Shown here: positions 47,067-60,400 of the stretch, one piece after another | How the letters are laid out: the number at the start of each line of letters is the position of its first letter | How positions within the stretch are numbered: position 1 is the stretch's first letter | Source of the DNA: Marsupella aquatica | Lineage: Eukaryota; Marchantiophyta | Direction of reading: 5' to 3' | Assembly (NCBI GenBank): GCA_973895155.1 | Contig: OZ316894.1 | Coordinates: 17,112,001-17,176,000 of the forward strand | Length of the DNA stretch: 64,000 bases | Made by a program: the position numbers and the translations under genes | The notes under the pieces: model-generated | What the model was told of the DNA's origin: nothing | What the model saw: only the letters and a program-made list of their open reading frames with translations | Databases searched by the model: none

Positions 47067-47751
47067 TCACACAACGGTAATCTCGTTTGCAATCCCAACC
47101 AAACCTTGTGCTTGATTACTGTCCTCACACCAATCTTCTGAGGAACATGGCACAATGGTGTCTCGAGTGATCGCGGGATCAATTCCAATCAGCTGGTAAC
47201 TCATTCGACCCCGTCCACGTTCCTTTGGTGATTGCAAAATCACACATTCAACATTCTGAATAAAGACTGACCACCGTCTGAGTCCTGAATATGTTGGCAT
47301 TAAGCTTGAATAGTTACTAAACAGTAGGTCCAAAACAGAGAACCGACTATCCCATCCATTCTTAACTCTAATTAAAGATTGGAGGTGTCTTACCATTCGG
47401 CTTCAAAAATTGCAGAAGTGACCAAAGTTGAGTATAATTTTTGGCACACAAATCGTAGTCAAGCGGTCGGTCTCGTCGTGATGGCAACTATACTCAGACG
47501 AGGAAAAACATCTGCTGCACTTTAAACTTTCTGCGGTCTGAAGAAGCCTCCTCTACACTGGAGATGCCATCATCATCAACCACGGGCCGTCGCGCATGAA
47601 CTCAGGTCCAATGTGAACTGGGTACAAATTAATTAAGGCGACTTAATTACGATGCATTCGATTACGATGCATTCGATTAAACCTGTTGGTTCATGATGAC
47701 GGCATCTCCGATATAGATGAGGCACAACCAATCCAGTGCTCGATCTATCAT
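47067..47751 (-). CDS. Unrecognised small spliced gene (3 exons, 126 aa as modelled)
   Basis: Exons 47751-47683, 47487-47394 and 47284-47067 have GT..AG borders (acceptors TGAGTATAG and TATTCAG, donors GGTTTAA and GGTAAG) and phases that join to exactly 127 codons with the stop. The start is MIDRALDWLCLIYIGDAVIM; the middle has YDLCAKNYTQLWSLLQFL; the end has VECVILQSPKERGRGR and SYQLIGIDPAITRDTIV. I recognise no domain, signal peptide or clear membrane segment. Introns are short (195 and 109 bases). The first intron contains GATTACGATGCATTC in two tandem copies. The surroundings have a higher GC content than the rest of the window, as expected near a gene. The true start may lie further upstream. 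Confidence 0.45.
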
Positions 47752-50700
47752 TTCTTCGAACGTCCCCTAGTCATTTGAGCCTAGCTCGAAATCCAGCCAT
47801 AGCTAAAACGTTCGCTCGTGCTATAAGTCCTTTCCAACAACCTGCAAGAAACTCTGAAGACGATATTCACCAATATAGACAGCTCAAGACAACAGTTAGC
47901 AATGGAATCGGTGAGAAATCTCGATCTAGCAATCTTCAATTGGGTAGGTCTCTACGTTCTAGTATTGAACTGAAACCTGCGAGAACAGATCCCCACTACA
48001 CGCTGATCAACGACGTTGGCACCACGAAGACATTCTACTCCCATGCATTTCGCTTCCCGGGTAATTGCACATCAAAATGCTGTAGCCCCATACTTAGAAA
48101 GAACAACACTATCAAGTGATTAAAAGACTGATCGGGTTTATCTTTCAACCGGGCATGCGCTTACCAAGAAGCACAGTACAATGCTGTTTTTGATGAGCAA
48201 TTACCGTCAGGCATGCATTTCCTGCTGATCAGTTGTGTTCCAGTCTAATTAAGAAGAAAACCTCGGCCCGGAAACCGAATCTGAGAAACTCACAAACTAT
48301 TACGGAATATACATACCTAAAAGCACAACCGAGCTTGCAGCATTGGACCGGCCGGCGGAGAATTCCACAATGAGAATCCGACCTGGAACCTTTACAGTAA
48401 TCAATTCAGAACCCCGTTCAGAACTGAATCTGCGAAACCCACAAACGATGACGGAATCTACATAGTTTTGAGTAGAACCCAGCTTGTAGCACTGGACCGA
48501 CCGGAGCTGAATTCACGATTGAGAGTTCGATCTGGAACCGTCACATCACTCCAGGAACAAACTAGAGGACTGAGTGGACACGTTGATTATGAAAAACCAT
48601 GCGACCTGAGCAGTCACCGGATCAATATTATTAACCAACACCAGACAGAAGACTGATGCAGATGATCAAGCACGCAGAGACGGGCATCGGTCACCGTTGC
48701 GTCATTCAAGCTGAACGACAACGACATTGACTTAGCTACTACTTGTCGAGCTCTTCCATTTATAGATGGAAATTGATCGAGTCGATACGATCAGCTCGTC
48801 AGTTGCAAGGGGCGCACCGATCGAGGTGGCCACTGAGTGGATTTGATCGAGGATTGGCCAGGAAAATTTCCAAATTGAAAGATCGTTGTCAAACCTAGTC
48901 GTCGACACCTATTCCAGAAGTCGACAAAGTCCAGTTTATCGTCGACCGCCCCACGTTTCTTCATCAGTCTCTTAGACTGATCACACTATCGTCATCAACG
49001 TTCCCGCCTAATACTGTAGCTCGATCCCATCGTAGCTTGTGACGACTGTCAGCGACTCACCAGCAGCTTTACCGCTCACGAGAACGTTGACCCCGTTCAA
49101 GGGAAGATAGAAAATGCAACAACAAGAATGTGCATGCTCATTAGCACCAATTGCAACTTGATCATTCTGTTAAAACCTCGCCTTCATCAGTGCTGACTTT
49201 TTGAAAACCGAACAGTTATTACTGACTATACAAAATCCATTCCAGCGCTTCTTTATGGCCGTCGTAGCGTCGATACTCGATAGTTTCCTCGGACACTAAG
49301 TGGCAAGGGAATATTGTCGGAACGTGCTGCCTAGCAGACTTGTCACGAGGAGTACAGTAACACTAACTTAACAAACGTAGGATGGAGCAACGCATCTCGT
49401 GCTCGGTCACGAGACTCTTTCTTTAGATGGAACATGAGATTCTGGAGGACAGGAAGTTGGAATTTCGAAATCATGCGACGCTTTTCTCTAGAGAATCATA
49501 GAAAGTGGGGTAGTGAGTGAGTGAGTGAGTTGACCCTGGATGGCTGGATCCGCCTTCTGTCACAAGTACGTACAGTACTACCTCGAAACAGTAACAGAAG
49601 TAACGTTAGAGGACAGATGTGCCGTACCTGGCAAGTTGAAGAATCACGGATGAGGGTTGTCTGCTGTTGACATGGATGACAGCAGAATAATGGATGTTTC
49701 GTTGAACGTCAAAACTGATTTCTCCATCATATCAGGGGGCACTTTACAAGAACGACCGGACGCTTCTGTGCTACCATTTGCCCCATTGCAATCCTTGACT
49801 GAATTCTCTCATCCTATCGCGCTTTGGCAATCATGATCCTTTCCTCCTTCAATCCTTCTGGCTGTGCTGAAGCGAGCCGAGCTTTTGTGTGTGCTTTGCA
49901 CATTTTTGAGTTTTTAATTGTTTCACAAAAAATATCTTCCCAGGTACAAGACAACCAATCTTATTCTATCCCCTTCACATTTCTTTTCGAAAACAGAAAA
50001 CTCGGTGCCATTTATTAATGGAGTTATCACAAAAGAACAATTATTGACCACAGAACGCAGATCTCTCCCATTGTATTGTAACTGCATCATGTGCAGGCCA
50101 GTCATCTCTTCCCATCGTATTACAGTTTCTTCCTTGTAAATGTCTTAAGTGCATCTCTATCTTCACTAAACACAAATATAGAAGCGAATATTCATCCACA
50201 AGCATTTCTGAGTTACTGCAGAGATTACACAAGATGCTTTTAGTGATAAGAGTTTGCAATGATTACATAGAGTATTTACATTCACTTATCCATTTCGTAA
50301 GGTGCTGGATGAGGGTTTAGGGTACATGAGGACTTATGGTGTAGGACTTGATAGTAGGTTTCCAATGACATGGTAATTCCAGATTGCCATGTCAACCTCA
50401 TTTTCCAGGTGATTGAGAGGGCAAGACATTGAGCTGAAATCCCCCTACTTATTGGGTAGTGCATACCATGATGCTCAAGCCTGCACTTAACAACGTAGAC
50501 TGTATTAGCTTCAATCTACGATGAAACCTATCAGGTCCGTGACCAAATTGGACTCCTAAATTGATTCAAGAATATAGACTGTTCATTGAAAACTGAAATA
50601 TTTCTTCTGTCATCCATAAAATAGATTCTCGAGGAAGACTAATTATATTGAATTTTGGCCATTTCTATCTCCAGAAAGTGAAGCCCGGGTGGACTGCCAT

Positions 50701-50903
50701 GTTGGACATAGTGCTTCTGAGTACCACATTTTGGTGGTCCATGGAGTTTTGAGCTTATAACTTGATGTTTATGAGTCTTGAATTTTTTTTTAAGATTTTC
50801 ACTGGCTATGCAACTAGAGAAGGAGTATACATGAGGAAACATAAGCCCAAATATTTAATATTGACACAACAAAAATTAATCTAATATAACTTACCCCTCC
50901 GCA
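47752..50903. other. Upstream region with a tandem duplication; no firm gene
   Basis: A plus-strand frame (47736-48119, no ATG) is open for 127 codons, but the opposite strand also looks protein-like there, so I assign neither. About 48275-48400 and 48424-48545 are diverged tandem copies (GAATCTGAGAAACTCACAAA against GAATCTGCGAAACCCACAAA, then CATTGGACCGGCCGG against CACTGGACCGACCGG). A short GTGA run lies near 49512-49530. The rest has no recognisable content. Confidence 0.45.
48275..48545. repeat. Diverged tandem duplication, about 149-bp period
   Basis: Two copies start at 48275 and 48424. Shared landmarks in order are GAATCTG, CACAAAC, GACGGAAT (ACGGAATA in copy 1), AGCTTG, GGACCG, and GACCTGGAACC against GATCTGGAACC. 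Confidence 0.75.
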
Positions 50904-51082
50904 TTCCATGATGAATAACTCAACCACAATGGCCAAAATTCACTGTCACTTTGGTGGAAGTGTAACTTACCTACTCCTCTAGCACATACTCAGAACTAAA
51001 AAACATTTGAACTTATGAAGATCAAGCTATTACAATTAAACTTAAATTATGGGAGATGTGATCCATGGGGCTTTCAAAAAGA
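50904..51082 (+). repeat. Dispersed repeat, copy 2
   Basis: Starts TTCCATGATGAATAACTCAA, the same first 20 bases as copy 1 at 15852, and runs in parallel to ATCCATGGGGCTTTC. No gene inside. Confidence 0.75.
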
Positions 51083-53749
51083 CCAACTTGGTGGTGAATG
51101 GGAGCATCGTTTTCCTCTCTCCATGAGGTAGAAGAAAAGGCTTAGCTATACATGTAAGCTATGGTTTTGGAATAGATCCAATGGGAGGGGCTACCCCAGC
51201 CATCAAAGGAGTACCGATCATCCTGCCCTCCTCAAGGTCCTGGTTATCAATGGTGCTTGCAATTTCGATTTCCTACCAAACCCAAAAGGTTAAAACATAT
51301 TGCCTGTAAACTCTAGCCTCTAAACACCACCTTATCAGCTTTGAAGGGACAATGTTGGGTCTTGAGAAATCATCAACTGTACAGGCTTAGCTAGATCACG
51401 TATAGTACTTATGAAGTATTTACTACACTTTAATTAGATCTCCTCGGTCGCATCCAAATCTTCATTAATGAGCTCATAAAGAAGGATCTCGTGTTGGTCG
51501 TGTGACCTTGGAGGGCACAAATGTTCCGTAATGGGAAACAACCAAAATCAAAATGAAAGCTTTCGAAAGTTTCATGAGTGTTAGCCAATTCTTTTTTTAA
51601 CTGCCCAAATAATCCCATGTCTCCTTGTGGTCCCTGACCCTGCCGAGGGATTGTATGATGTGAGCAAAGAAAAGTTTTTGTTATGAAGGAGAATATTGTC
51701 AACAAATCATGAGTGATTTTTAATATTTCTTGATGTTAACTGACTTTTGTTTTTTACTCGATGCTAAGACCCCATATGGGGCTTATCAAAAGAGGAGTTC
51801 CAAACTTGGGTTTTACTTGGAGGCCTTGGTGAGCAAAGGTATTTATTCGATCAAGCAAATACCTTTGCTCAGAGACCTCAGATTTTTGGGTGACCTATCT
51901 GAGAGTTCTTGTTTCACTCTAGCCTATTGCAAAGGGATCCTTGATGGATGACGTGAGTTTAGGCCAGTTGGAATGTCACTTATACCCGTTGACTAAAGTG
52001 GGTTGTCAAAATAGATGATGGTAACTCTTAAAGTATGATTTTGGACTCGACTGAAGGTTGGTTCAAAGGGCACTTTAATCATTTAATACTTTTTAAATGA
52101 TTTCCTCGCTGCAGTGCTTGTTGTGATGGAGATTTTTCTTAAAAATAGGGCTTGCAGTATGTATTTATGTCATTCTCTTGTTGCATGGCAGGTACATGTG
52201 ATTAATGTTTTTTCTATTTGTCACAATACTACTGTTTTCATGCCTCTGTTCAGATAATAAACTCGGGGAAGCTCTTTCAATTCAATGGCTATCATCGCAC
52301 CCAGAGTCGGAGCATACTGGTTCAGTCTCCCTCAAGGCTGCCTCAAGGTGGCTTTATGCCCTGGAGGGCAAATGCCTTCCACCCACATGGGGAGTATTCT
52401 TCTTCTGGTGCTCAAAGGGTACCTCTGGGCATTTGCTGCAAGAGCAAATAGCTGTTGAGCGACCGCCAAGACCTAACCATTATCCTAACAAATCAGATGT
52501 GCTCTTTGGTCACTTTCGTAGCACCAGCCGCCTCCACTCTTGGGTCCATTGAGCGAGGGGTAGGCTGCCTGACTTTGTTCCAATCCTCCCGTCCTCTTGC
52601 ATGGCCTCTGTCTCTGGGGATGGCCTCTCCTTGTGCATAGAAGCAAAGGCTCTGTATAGCGATAGGCCATCCCTGGTGGGGCTCAAATTAAGTCACCTTG
52701 AGGGAGACTAGAACCCAACACAGGGTGCAATGATGGCCATTGGATGTGAAGGAGCTAACTTGGGCTAATCTTCTTAAACCCTAACCAAAAACAGTGACTA
52801 ATAAATAGAAAAAATCAATGGCAAGGTCATATTATGCCCCAAAAGAGTGGCAATCAGATATTTCCCAGATATGCAATTGTCACATTGCCAAAGAAGAAAA
52901 GGGGCCAGACCAAAGATAGGATCCCAAAGGCAAGAGACCCAACAAAGGGCTTGCAATTAGACTCTGTTTTACAAAGATGACAGTTGGGGAGACACTAGAA
53001 AGAAGACTACATTTCTAAGTAGATAACATACAAATCACACTGCCAAAAACAAAGGGCCCGCCAACTATGAGACACTATCCACAGGTTTGAGACCAATAAA
53101 GAGAGAAGACCAGCGAGCCAAAGAGTCAGAGTCAAAACACAACTTGTGGTTTCCCATGATACTTAGTATATCAGGCAATAGACAAGACGTTGTGGTATCC
53201 AATTATGACATTAGTATCATAATTTGTCCTATATGTTCCTTTAGTTACTTTTAGTCCACATTGGATGCTCTATAATTTGGTTTAACCTTTACTAGGCTTT
53301 TCAATTTAATGTCAAGTAGGGCTTTACTTCCTTTGTAGTTGTGTAAGGTTTGGTTTCTTGGCACTTTGGTCTTGAGTTTTCTCTTGTTTCCTTTTCAAAA
53401 GCATAGGGCTTGATGTTTAGCCCATGCAAGAGAACATAGTAAAGCAATCCATGTTCTTTCCCTAGCCATGCCATCCAGGTTTACATTGTGAGGCCACGGC
53501 CTTGACTGATTTGTATGGTCTACATCCGCATCCTTATGATCAACTGTCTTCCCCTCTTCCTTGAGAACTTTGAGCCAAACTAGGATTTACGTTTTAATGG
53601 TGAAGACCATCTGATACATGCCTTACTAGACACTTTGTGTTTTTGGCGAGGGGCCATCTGGCTACATTTGTGATCACTTTTGAGATTTGTTCTACACTAA
53701 TGAGGATACTCAGTTAGGCTTTCCAGTCTGCTTTTAATTTCCCATTGCA
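51083..53749. other. Intergenic, repeats only
   Basis: No gene recognised. It contains a perfect 13-bp hairpin (AGCAAAGGTATTT at 51832-51844 with its complement at 51857-51869) and, near 52830-53100, a C/A-rich segment related to those at about 22.0 and 62.1 kb. The frames at 51430-51705 and 52205-52552 have no motif. Confidence 0.45.
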
Positions 53750-53819
53750 GGTGTATTGTTGTAGTGCATTTGCCTACTCAAGTTTTGTAAATTTTGGGGA
53801 GCATGTGGCTTAATAGCCA

Positions 53820-54430
53820 TGCCTAAGACTTCAAGAGATGTTCGCCCATAATTGCTATTGGAGAGATTTTCTATGTCTCTTGTCTCAGACTTCTGTAATC
53901 TAGTCACAACATTGTTTTGCACAGGGTTTTGCAATATCCAATCATCTAGCTTCACATCAGTTTGCAGTTAGAGTGCCTCAAGGATGTGAGACAGTCATTG
54001 TGGACATCAAAGGAACCATTGACATACACCTTGATTGGGTTCTGCTCCACTTGGATGTCTTTACTGCTTTCAACATAGTCTCATGGACAACCATATTTTG
54101 TGCATTGAGATAGAGTGCAGATATATGTATAAAGTCTCTTATTCCATTTTGAAAGTGTTTTTGTGGATTGATGACCCCCCTTATATCTGAGCCATCACAA
54201 CTCTAGAGGAGAGTACACCACTATTTCTTCTGCACAAGGTACTAGCCAGGGAGATCCTTTGGGCAACCCACTTTTGTCATTGCATTTTTTTTCATTTTGG
54301 GTCAACCCTTGTTCACCCTATGTGCATCTTCCTCTTTGGATGACACCCACATCATTGGTCCATATGATCAGGTTGATTAAATTCTCTAGCCACCATCTCA
54401 GCAGAACTGGTGGCACTCAGTTTAAGGGAT
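53820..54430 (+). pseudogene. Decayed non-LTR reverse transcriptase fragment
   Basis: Pieces in several frames, in the right order, match a plant RT type I know from its ADDTHIIGP box: PIIAIGEIFYVSCLRLL near 53845-53900, HLDWVLLHLDVFTAFN near 54028-54080 (palm motif A region), GTSQGDPLG near 54240-54265 (motif B), and DDTHIIGPYDQ near 54337-54372 (motif C). Many stops and frameshifts separate them. It is a different family from the LINE that follows: motif C here is DDTHII, against FADDLG in the LINE. Confidence 0.8.
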
Positions 54431-55203
54431 CATCCCAAGACCAGGGTACGCATGGATTCCTTCAAAGTTACAGTCAGATTTAGAGGTTTCACCGGCCCTG
54501 GATCTTATGTCCAGTGGGAGGTCTTCAACTCCTAGGCTCACTCCTGGGTATTGCTACCATAATAAATGCTCATTTCTAGTGCAGATGCTCCCCGAGGCCC
54601 CATTTCAACCCTACGCCCCACTAAGAGTAAATTCACACGATGAAGGTCCTGAAAACTGTGGGAGCTGAAAGCGCTGACGACTTGTGGATGAGTGCTCACC
54701 CTTTTTTCTTTTTTGGGCGTCTGGTGCATTGGCTTATGAGGAACTTTGGACTATTGTGTTGCTTCCGTTTCGGAAGCGGTTTCTGAGCAGATTAAGATTT
54801 GCATCGCTAATTTTCCTCGTCTGAGTGCGGAGTTATGTGTTCCAGATCAAGATTAGGGCTTGCGACTATTTCTCTTTCTCCAGGATCACTGTGATTTGAG
54901 GTGTAGACGGACTGAGGGAATTACAGCAATTCTCACCTCATTCCGCGGCATTGATATTGGATTACACCCAAAGTTCGAGCGCTGCATTAACACCTGATTC
55001 CTGGCATCTTCACTGTGCTATCTTGCTTGGAGCTACTTAGGTCCTATCCCTGGATTAGCAATCCGGGATTTGATTATGTTCATCAAGATTACCGGAAACT
55101 GATTTGTGTTACGATTGTTCTGGAGCGGTCTTCCCTGGCTGCCCGGTGAGTTACTTCGTTGTCCCATCTGTTTAAAGTTTACTATTCTACTTACATTCCG
55201 ATT

Positions 55204-57405
55204 ATGGCTGACATGAATCGTGGAGCAGTGCTTATCGACCCCACTCGGATTCCCGGTTTGCTGCCTCCCAACGGGATGCTGAAGGAGGTGCTGGTTACTG
55301 GGCTAACCTTGCGTCCCCGAGAAGGATGGCTACCTCTGCGAGAAGTAACTGGGCCGGAGCAAGCACCTCTGGGGTTAGATCTTCTGAACATTTCACAGGA
55401 CAGGATGTTCGGGCTGTGCGCGAGTCTCCGGCAAAGGCCCTGATCGAGCCTTCTATCGAGGCGTCTGAGCAAGTGAACTTTGCAACTAACATGCAGAGTT
55501 GGTTTGGATTACGACCCTCTAGAGATAATGTAGATGGATTCTCCCGCTGGGACGAGGTTACGCATCGGGAAAAGCTGGAGATGGATGCCTAAATGGAGAA
55601 TAGGGATCCGACTCCCTTTAAGGAGCATTACAACAATGATATTGGTGAGCGCACGGAGGCCGACACACTGATTATGGACCGCCCTGATGGTGGTGCTTCC
55701 GCCCTGCCGGTTGAAAGGACTCCGGCGGGAAGCGTATCCCTTCTAAATCAGAGCAGAAGATTGCGGATGCTAACTGTTTGGCCAAAGTTGAGGCCTGTAT
55801 CCCGCTTCTTCGTCGTATTGCTGATCTTTCAGTCCAAGATTGGCCTTCTAAGCTGCACACGACCATTGAATGGTCTCTTGAGGAGGCTGCGGATACTATC
55901 ATTGAGCTCTTCAATTGCACAATGATGTGCTACTTCACTGACAAGACTCCCATGCTGCCTACCTTTAAGTTTTGGGTTAACAAAACCTTTGTGGAAGAAA
56001 TGCATTGGCCGGTTACTCAGGTGAAATTTGTGGGTAAGAATTTCTATCTGGTAAGCTTTAGAAACCCTGAACATCGGGATTTTGCCTTAGCTGGTGCTCC
56101 CTGGTTTCTTGAGCAGAAATTTGTCTTCACTTTCTCATGGGACCCCTCGTTTGATATTCGCAGTGAATCTTACACGTTGCTCCCGGTCTGGATTGAAATA
56201 TTCTTTCGTGCATTGGTTCTGGAACCCTGCAGGAGGAAGCTGGCTGCTTCTCTTGGTGACATTCTTCACTACATTCAAGGTGACGAATTCAGTTCCTACC
56301 CCCATGACAGAGCTTGCGTGTTGTGGGACACACAACGGGAGGTACCTCGAGTGTTGAAGTACTGATTAAAGTAGGACTTTCCATTTGGCAACCAGTGATT
56401 TTCAAGAATATCCCCTTTCACTGCTTCCACTGTGGTAAGAAAGGACATCTGGCCCATGGATGTCAAGAATTTGATGAGATCACAAACACAGCTGAAATCC
56501 TCTTGGTTGATGTTGCCCCTGCTCCTTCTGCTACTGAAAATGCCCCTGGGCATGCGGCCCCTGAATTGGTTCAGCCCTCGACTGCCCTCACACCACTTTG
56601 TACTACCTTGCCTGCTCCAACACCTATTATGGTTAACTTGCCTGTCTCAAATACTCTTACTACTACATACTCTGTGTCGTCCACTAGTGCTCCACCTGAA
56701 GAACTACTGTCTGGATGCTCTCTGATTCCGACCAGTGCTAAAATAGTGGTGATGGCGAGAGAGTTTGGTGATTCTATTTTCAGCGTGGACAAGCAGGATG
56801 CCGCTGAACTTGTGATTGCAAACAATGAACTTATCCCTGTGGTGATTCAAGAATTGCAAACTGTCTCTCCACCCTTGGTCCCTCTAAATTCAGATTCTAT
56901 CTCCCTTGACATCCATGTCCCTGCTAAACCAATTGAGCAACAACCTGAGATTTTGTTGCTGACCACTGGAGCAAGCGAATTCGAGGAGATGGCTGAGGCT
57001 GATGAAGAAAGATCAGCTTCCGATCTACCATCGGATATGGAATTGTCCGAATACAAAGGCATAATCTCCCGCACTGTAGTGAAGAAGGATCGTGCTCGGA
57101 AATTGGCTAAGCGTTCCCCCATGGAAGATAAAAAAAGAAAAATTAAAAAAGAAAGCAAGAAAGCAAGAAACCAGCAATCCTTACATTTTTCTTCTGGTGA
57201 TAAATTGCAGGACGCTGATGGTTGGACGACGCCTGAGAGGCGGCATTCGTGTGACCCCAAGAAGAGAACCGGAAACTCACCTGTGGAGCACAATAATCAA
57301 CTTTCTACCTCGGCTTTTCAATCTCCTTTGCGGACGGAAAGTCCGTTGATGGGCCCTGTTGCTGCAGCTCTGGTGGCTACTGGCTCCCTCCTTCCCATCG
57401 AATGA
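55204..57405 (+). pseudogene. LINE ORF1 (RNA-binding, DUF4283 and zinc knuckle), broken
   Basis: The likely start is ATG 55204 (MADMNRGAVLIDPTRIPG), the end 57405. The domain at about 55900-56300 contains FTDKTPMLPTFKFWVNKTF, FVGKNFYLVSFRNPEHRD and LPVWIEIFFRALVLEPCRRK, the pattern of plant DUF4283 proteins. The zinc knuckle CFHCGKKGHLAHGC follows near 56421-56465, and a Lys-rich segment near 57120-57170. ORF1 proteins bind element RNA. Lesions: frameshifts between 55326 and 55443, near 55700-55780 and near 56330-56360, and a TAA at 55590-55592. Confidence 0.88.
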
Positions 57406-57474
57406 GGGGGCCCACACTGTGTAGTGTTCCTCTGGACTGCTAAGTGGCATGGATTGGTGCTAGCAACTTAATTA

Positions 57475-60400
57475 ATGGGGACACTACACTTGGCCTCTTG
57501 GAACGTGTGTGGCCTTTGCAATCCTGACCGTAAGAAAGCGGTGTTCCAATGGATGTCTTCTCTCCATCCCTCTTTAGATTTACTAGCTCTACAAGAGATC
57601 AAAGCGGATGGATTTTGGTTGGACTGTGCTCTGTGCACTCGAGTGTGCACTATTTTGCCTTCATTTCAATATTTTTACTCGCCTCCTGATGATGGAAGGG
57701 GTGGTTCCGCTATTCTAGTGAATCCTGTCCTTAAAGTGACTGTGTCGGGTTTTCTAGATAAGGGCAGAGCGATCTGGGTGCAGATTGAGCATTGCAATGT
57801 AAGCTTTGGCCTCCTCTGCTTGTATGCCCCTAACACCCTAGGTGAAAGACTAATTCTCTGGGATGATCTGCTGAACCTGCTACTGCAATTAAGGGAGATG
57901 GATCTTCTGCGGGGACTTCAACATGACTGAATGCCACAGCGACTTGACTGGGTTGTCACCTCTAATTGAAGGCAGGGAATTGGAGTTTTGGCACTTTCTG
58001 AAAACTCGTTTTGATCTCCAAGATCACCATCTTGGGTCAGGTTTCTGGCGCCCATTTTACTTGGAGAAGAATCCGGAACGGTCGGATGATCCAATCGAGG
58101 CTGGATTGCTTCTATCTTAGCGAAAAGGGACAATGGATGGAGGAGATCACTGCACTAAAACATGATGGCACATCTGCCCTTTCTGATCATGACCCGGTGT
58201 TGATCTCCTTTCGCTTGAATTCAGGTCTTTCTTCTCTATCCGTTCTAAAGCGGGCTACTTATTTTAAAGTCAACCTTGCTGTATTGCTGAAATCGGAGAA
58301 TCTGGAACGATTGGCTGCTGCCTGGAAAGGCCCTCCTGAGGCATTTCTTACAGATCCTCATAGGAGATTTTCTGCAGCCTATCAGAGGTTTCGGCACTGT
58401 TACATGGAAACTCAAGCACTGCCTAGCCCTCGAGAAGAAGAGTTGGCCTTTATGAAAGATAAACTACGTCTTTTAAAAACTGCTATCTTAGATGACGATT
58501 CTTTGGAATGTATCCAGGATTTTTCCTTCACCGACAATTGTGTTAGGGTGCTTGAACTTGAAGAGGCTCAACATAATCGAAGGCTGTCTTGAATTAAGTG
58601 GCTGGGACAGGGTGACAAGCCATCCAAGTTTTACTTCTCTATTGTAAAGGCTAAACGCTTGAGAGAAAGAATGGAATACTTGCTAACGGAGGATAGCATT
58701 GAGATCCGGGAGGAAGATCTTATTCTTGCTGAAGTGCAACGTTTCTGCGAGGAATTGTATGCTCCAATGGAACGGAATGCTGCTGCGTATCATAGAATGA
58801 GGGAGGCTCACAGGAGACTCTGTGCAAACACACACTTTTCCCCTTCTGCGGCTGAAAATCGGGCGTTGGATGCGCTTCCTTCCATGCGGGAACTTCATGA
58901 CACTTTGTTGTTGCTGCCTTGTGATAAAGCTCCTGGGCTTGATGGAATGACTGTAGAGGTTTTGAGAGCCTGTTGGGATTTCCTGAAAGATGATCTTTAC
59001 ACTATGATGTGTGACTTTTGGCGAACTGGGCTTTCATTGTTCCTTTGGTCTTAAGGATGGGGTGATTCGCTTTATCCCTAAGAAGACGGACAAGCGCCGA
59101 TTGAGAGACTGGAGACCACTTACCATGCTGACTATTACCTATAAATTAATTGCCAAGTTACTGGCTTGTAGGTTAAGAAATTGCTACCCCGAATGATCAG
59201 CCCTTAGCAGACTGGATTTATCCCTGGTCGACACATTCTAGAGAACATTTCGATTGCATGGCTGATGAATGATTGGCTTCATTTCACTGGTACTCCAGCA
59301 CTATTCTTGATGCTGGACTTTGAGAAGGCTTTCGATCAGGTGGACCATTCCTACATCTGGGAAACGATGCATCTCCTTGGGTTGAGCTCTCACTTCATTT
59401 TTCTAGTTCGAGCACTTATCAGCGGTGCCTGTTCAAAAGTTCTGATCAACGGCCTTTGGACTGGGGACATTAACATGTCTCGTGGTGTTCGATAGGGTTG
59501 CCCTTTGTCCCATTTGCTTTTTGCCCTATCAACACAGCCTCTGATGGACTTCTGCCAGGCTGAAATTGCTGTTGGCAGATTACAAGGAATCCAACTCTCT
59601 GCTCTACTGAGTGTCTATATCCGATTCTTTGCAGATGATCTTGGATTATTTATCCCTGCTACCGAAGAGGCTTTCCATCAGGCTAGAAATGATCTCAATT
59701 GCTACGAAGAAGCTATTGGTGCCAAGTTGAATCTGGAAAAATCTACTGTGATCCCTATTGCCCTGGAGGTTATCCTTGCCTGGCTTCAAGGCATTGGTTG
59801 TAAAATTGGTGCCCCTGGAGTGGTGCAACGCTACTTAGGAGCTCCTTTTGGCACTGACCTTTCTGAGGCTCAATTACATTGCTTCTGTCTTGATCGTATT
59901 GGTTCTCGCCTGGCTTCTTGGTCGACTCGTTTCTTTCCTTTGCAGGCCGTGTTCTGTTAGTTAAACATGTGCTTCAGGCTATTCCAGTGTACCACATGAT
60001 GTTTCTAAGATCACCTCTCATTCTGACCAGAAAATTGATAGTATTGAATCGGGTTTTTTGTGGGGTTCTAATCCGCTTGGTGGGAAGAGGATTCCTTTGG
60101 TGGCCTGGGAGAAGATTGCCAGGCTTAAGTCGGACGGGGACTTGGTATCAAGGACTTTCAAAGTCACTATGATGCTCTACTGAGCAAGTGGTTTACTGGT
60201 GCTCTTGACTGTCCTGAATCGGAGTGGGCTAGGATCTTTGTAGAGAATCTCAGGCTCGATCACCAGATGGCTCAACTATAAGACGGTGCGACGCTATGCT
60301 TACTCAATGACAGACAAACTGTTACTATGTCCTTGGACCTTTGGCAATCTCACTTACACTGGACAACTCTGGAAAACTTGGGGGACGGTACAGGATAATT

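Noticed and set aside
47736-48119. Plus-strand frame of 127 codons
   Set aside because: No ATG start, no known motif, and the opposite strand carries a competing exon with good splice signals.
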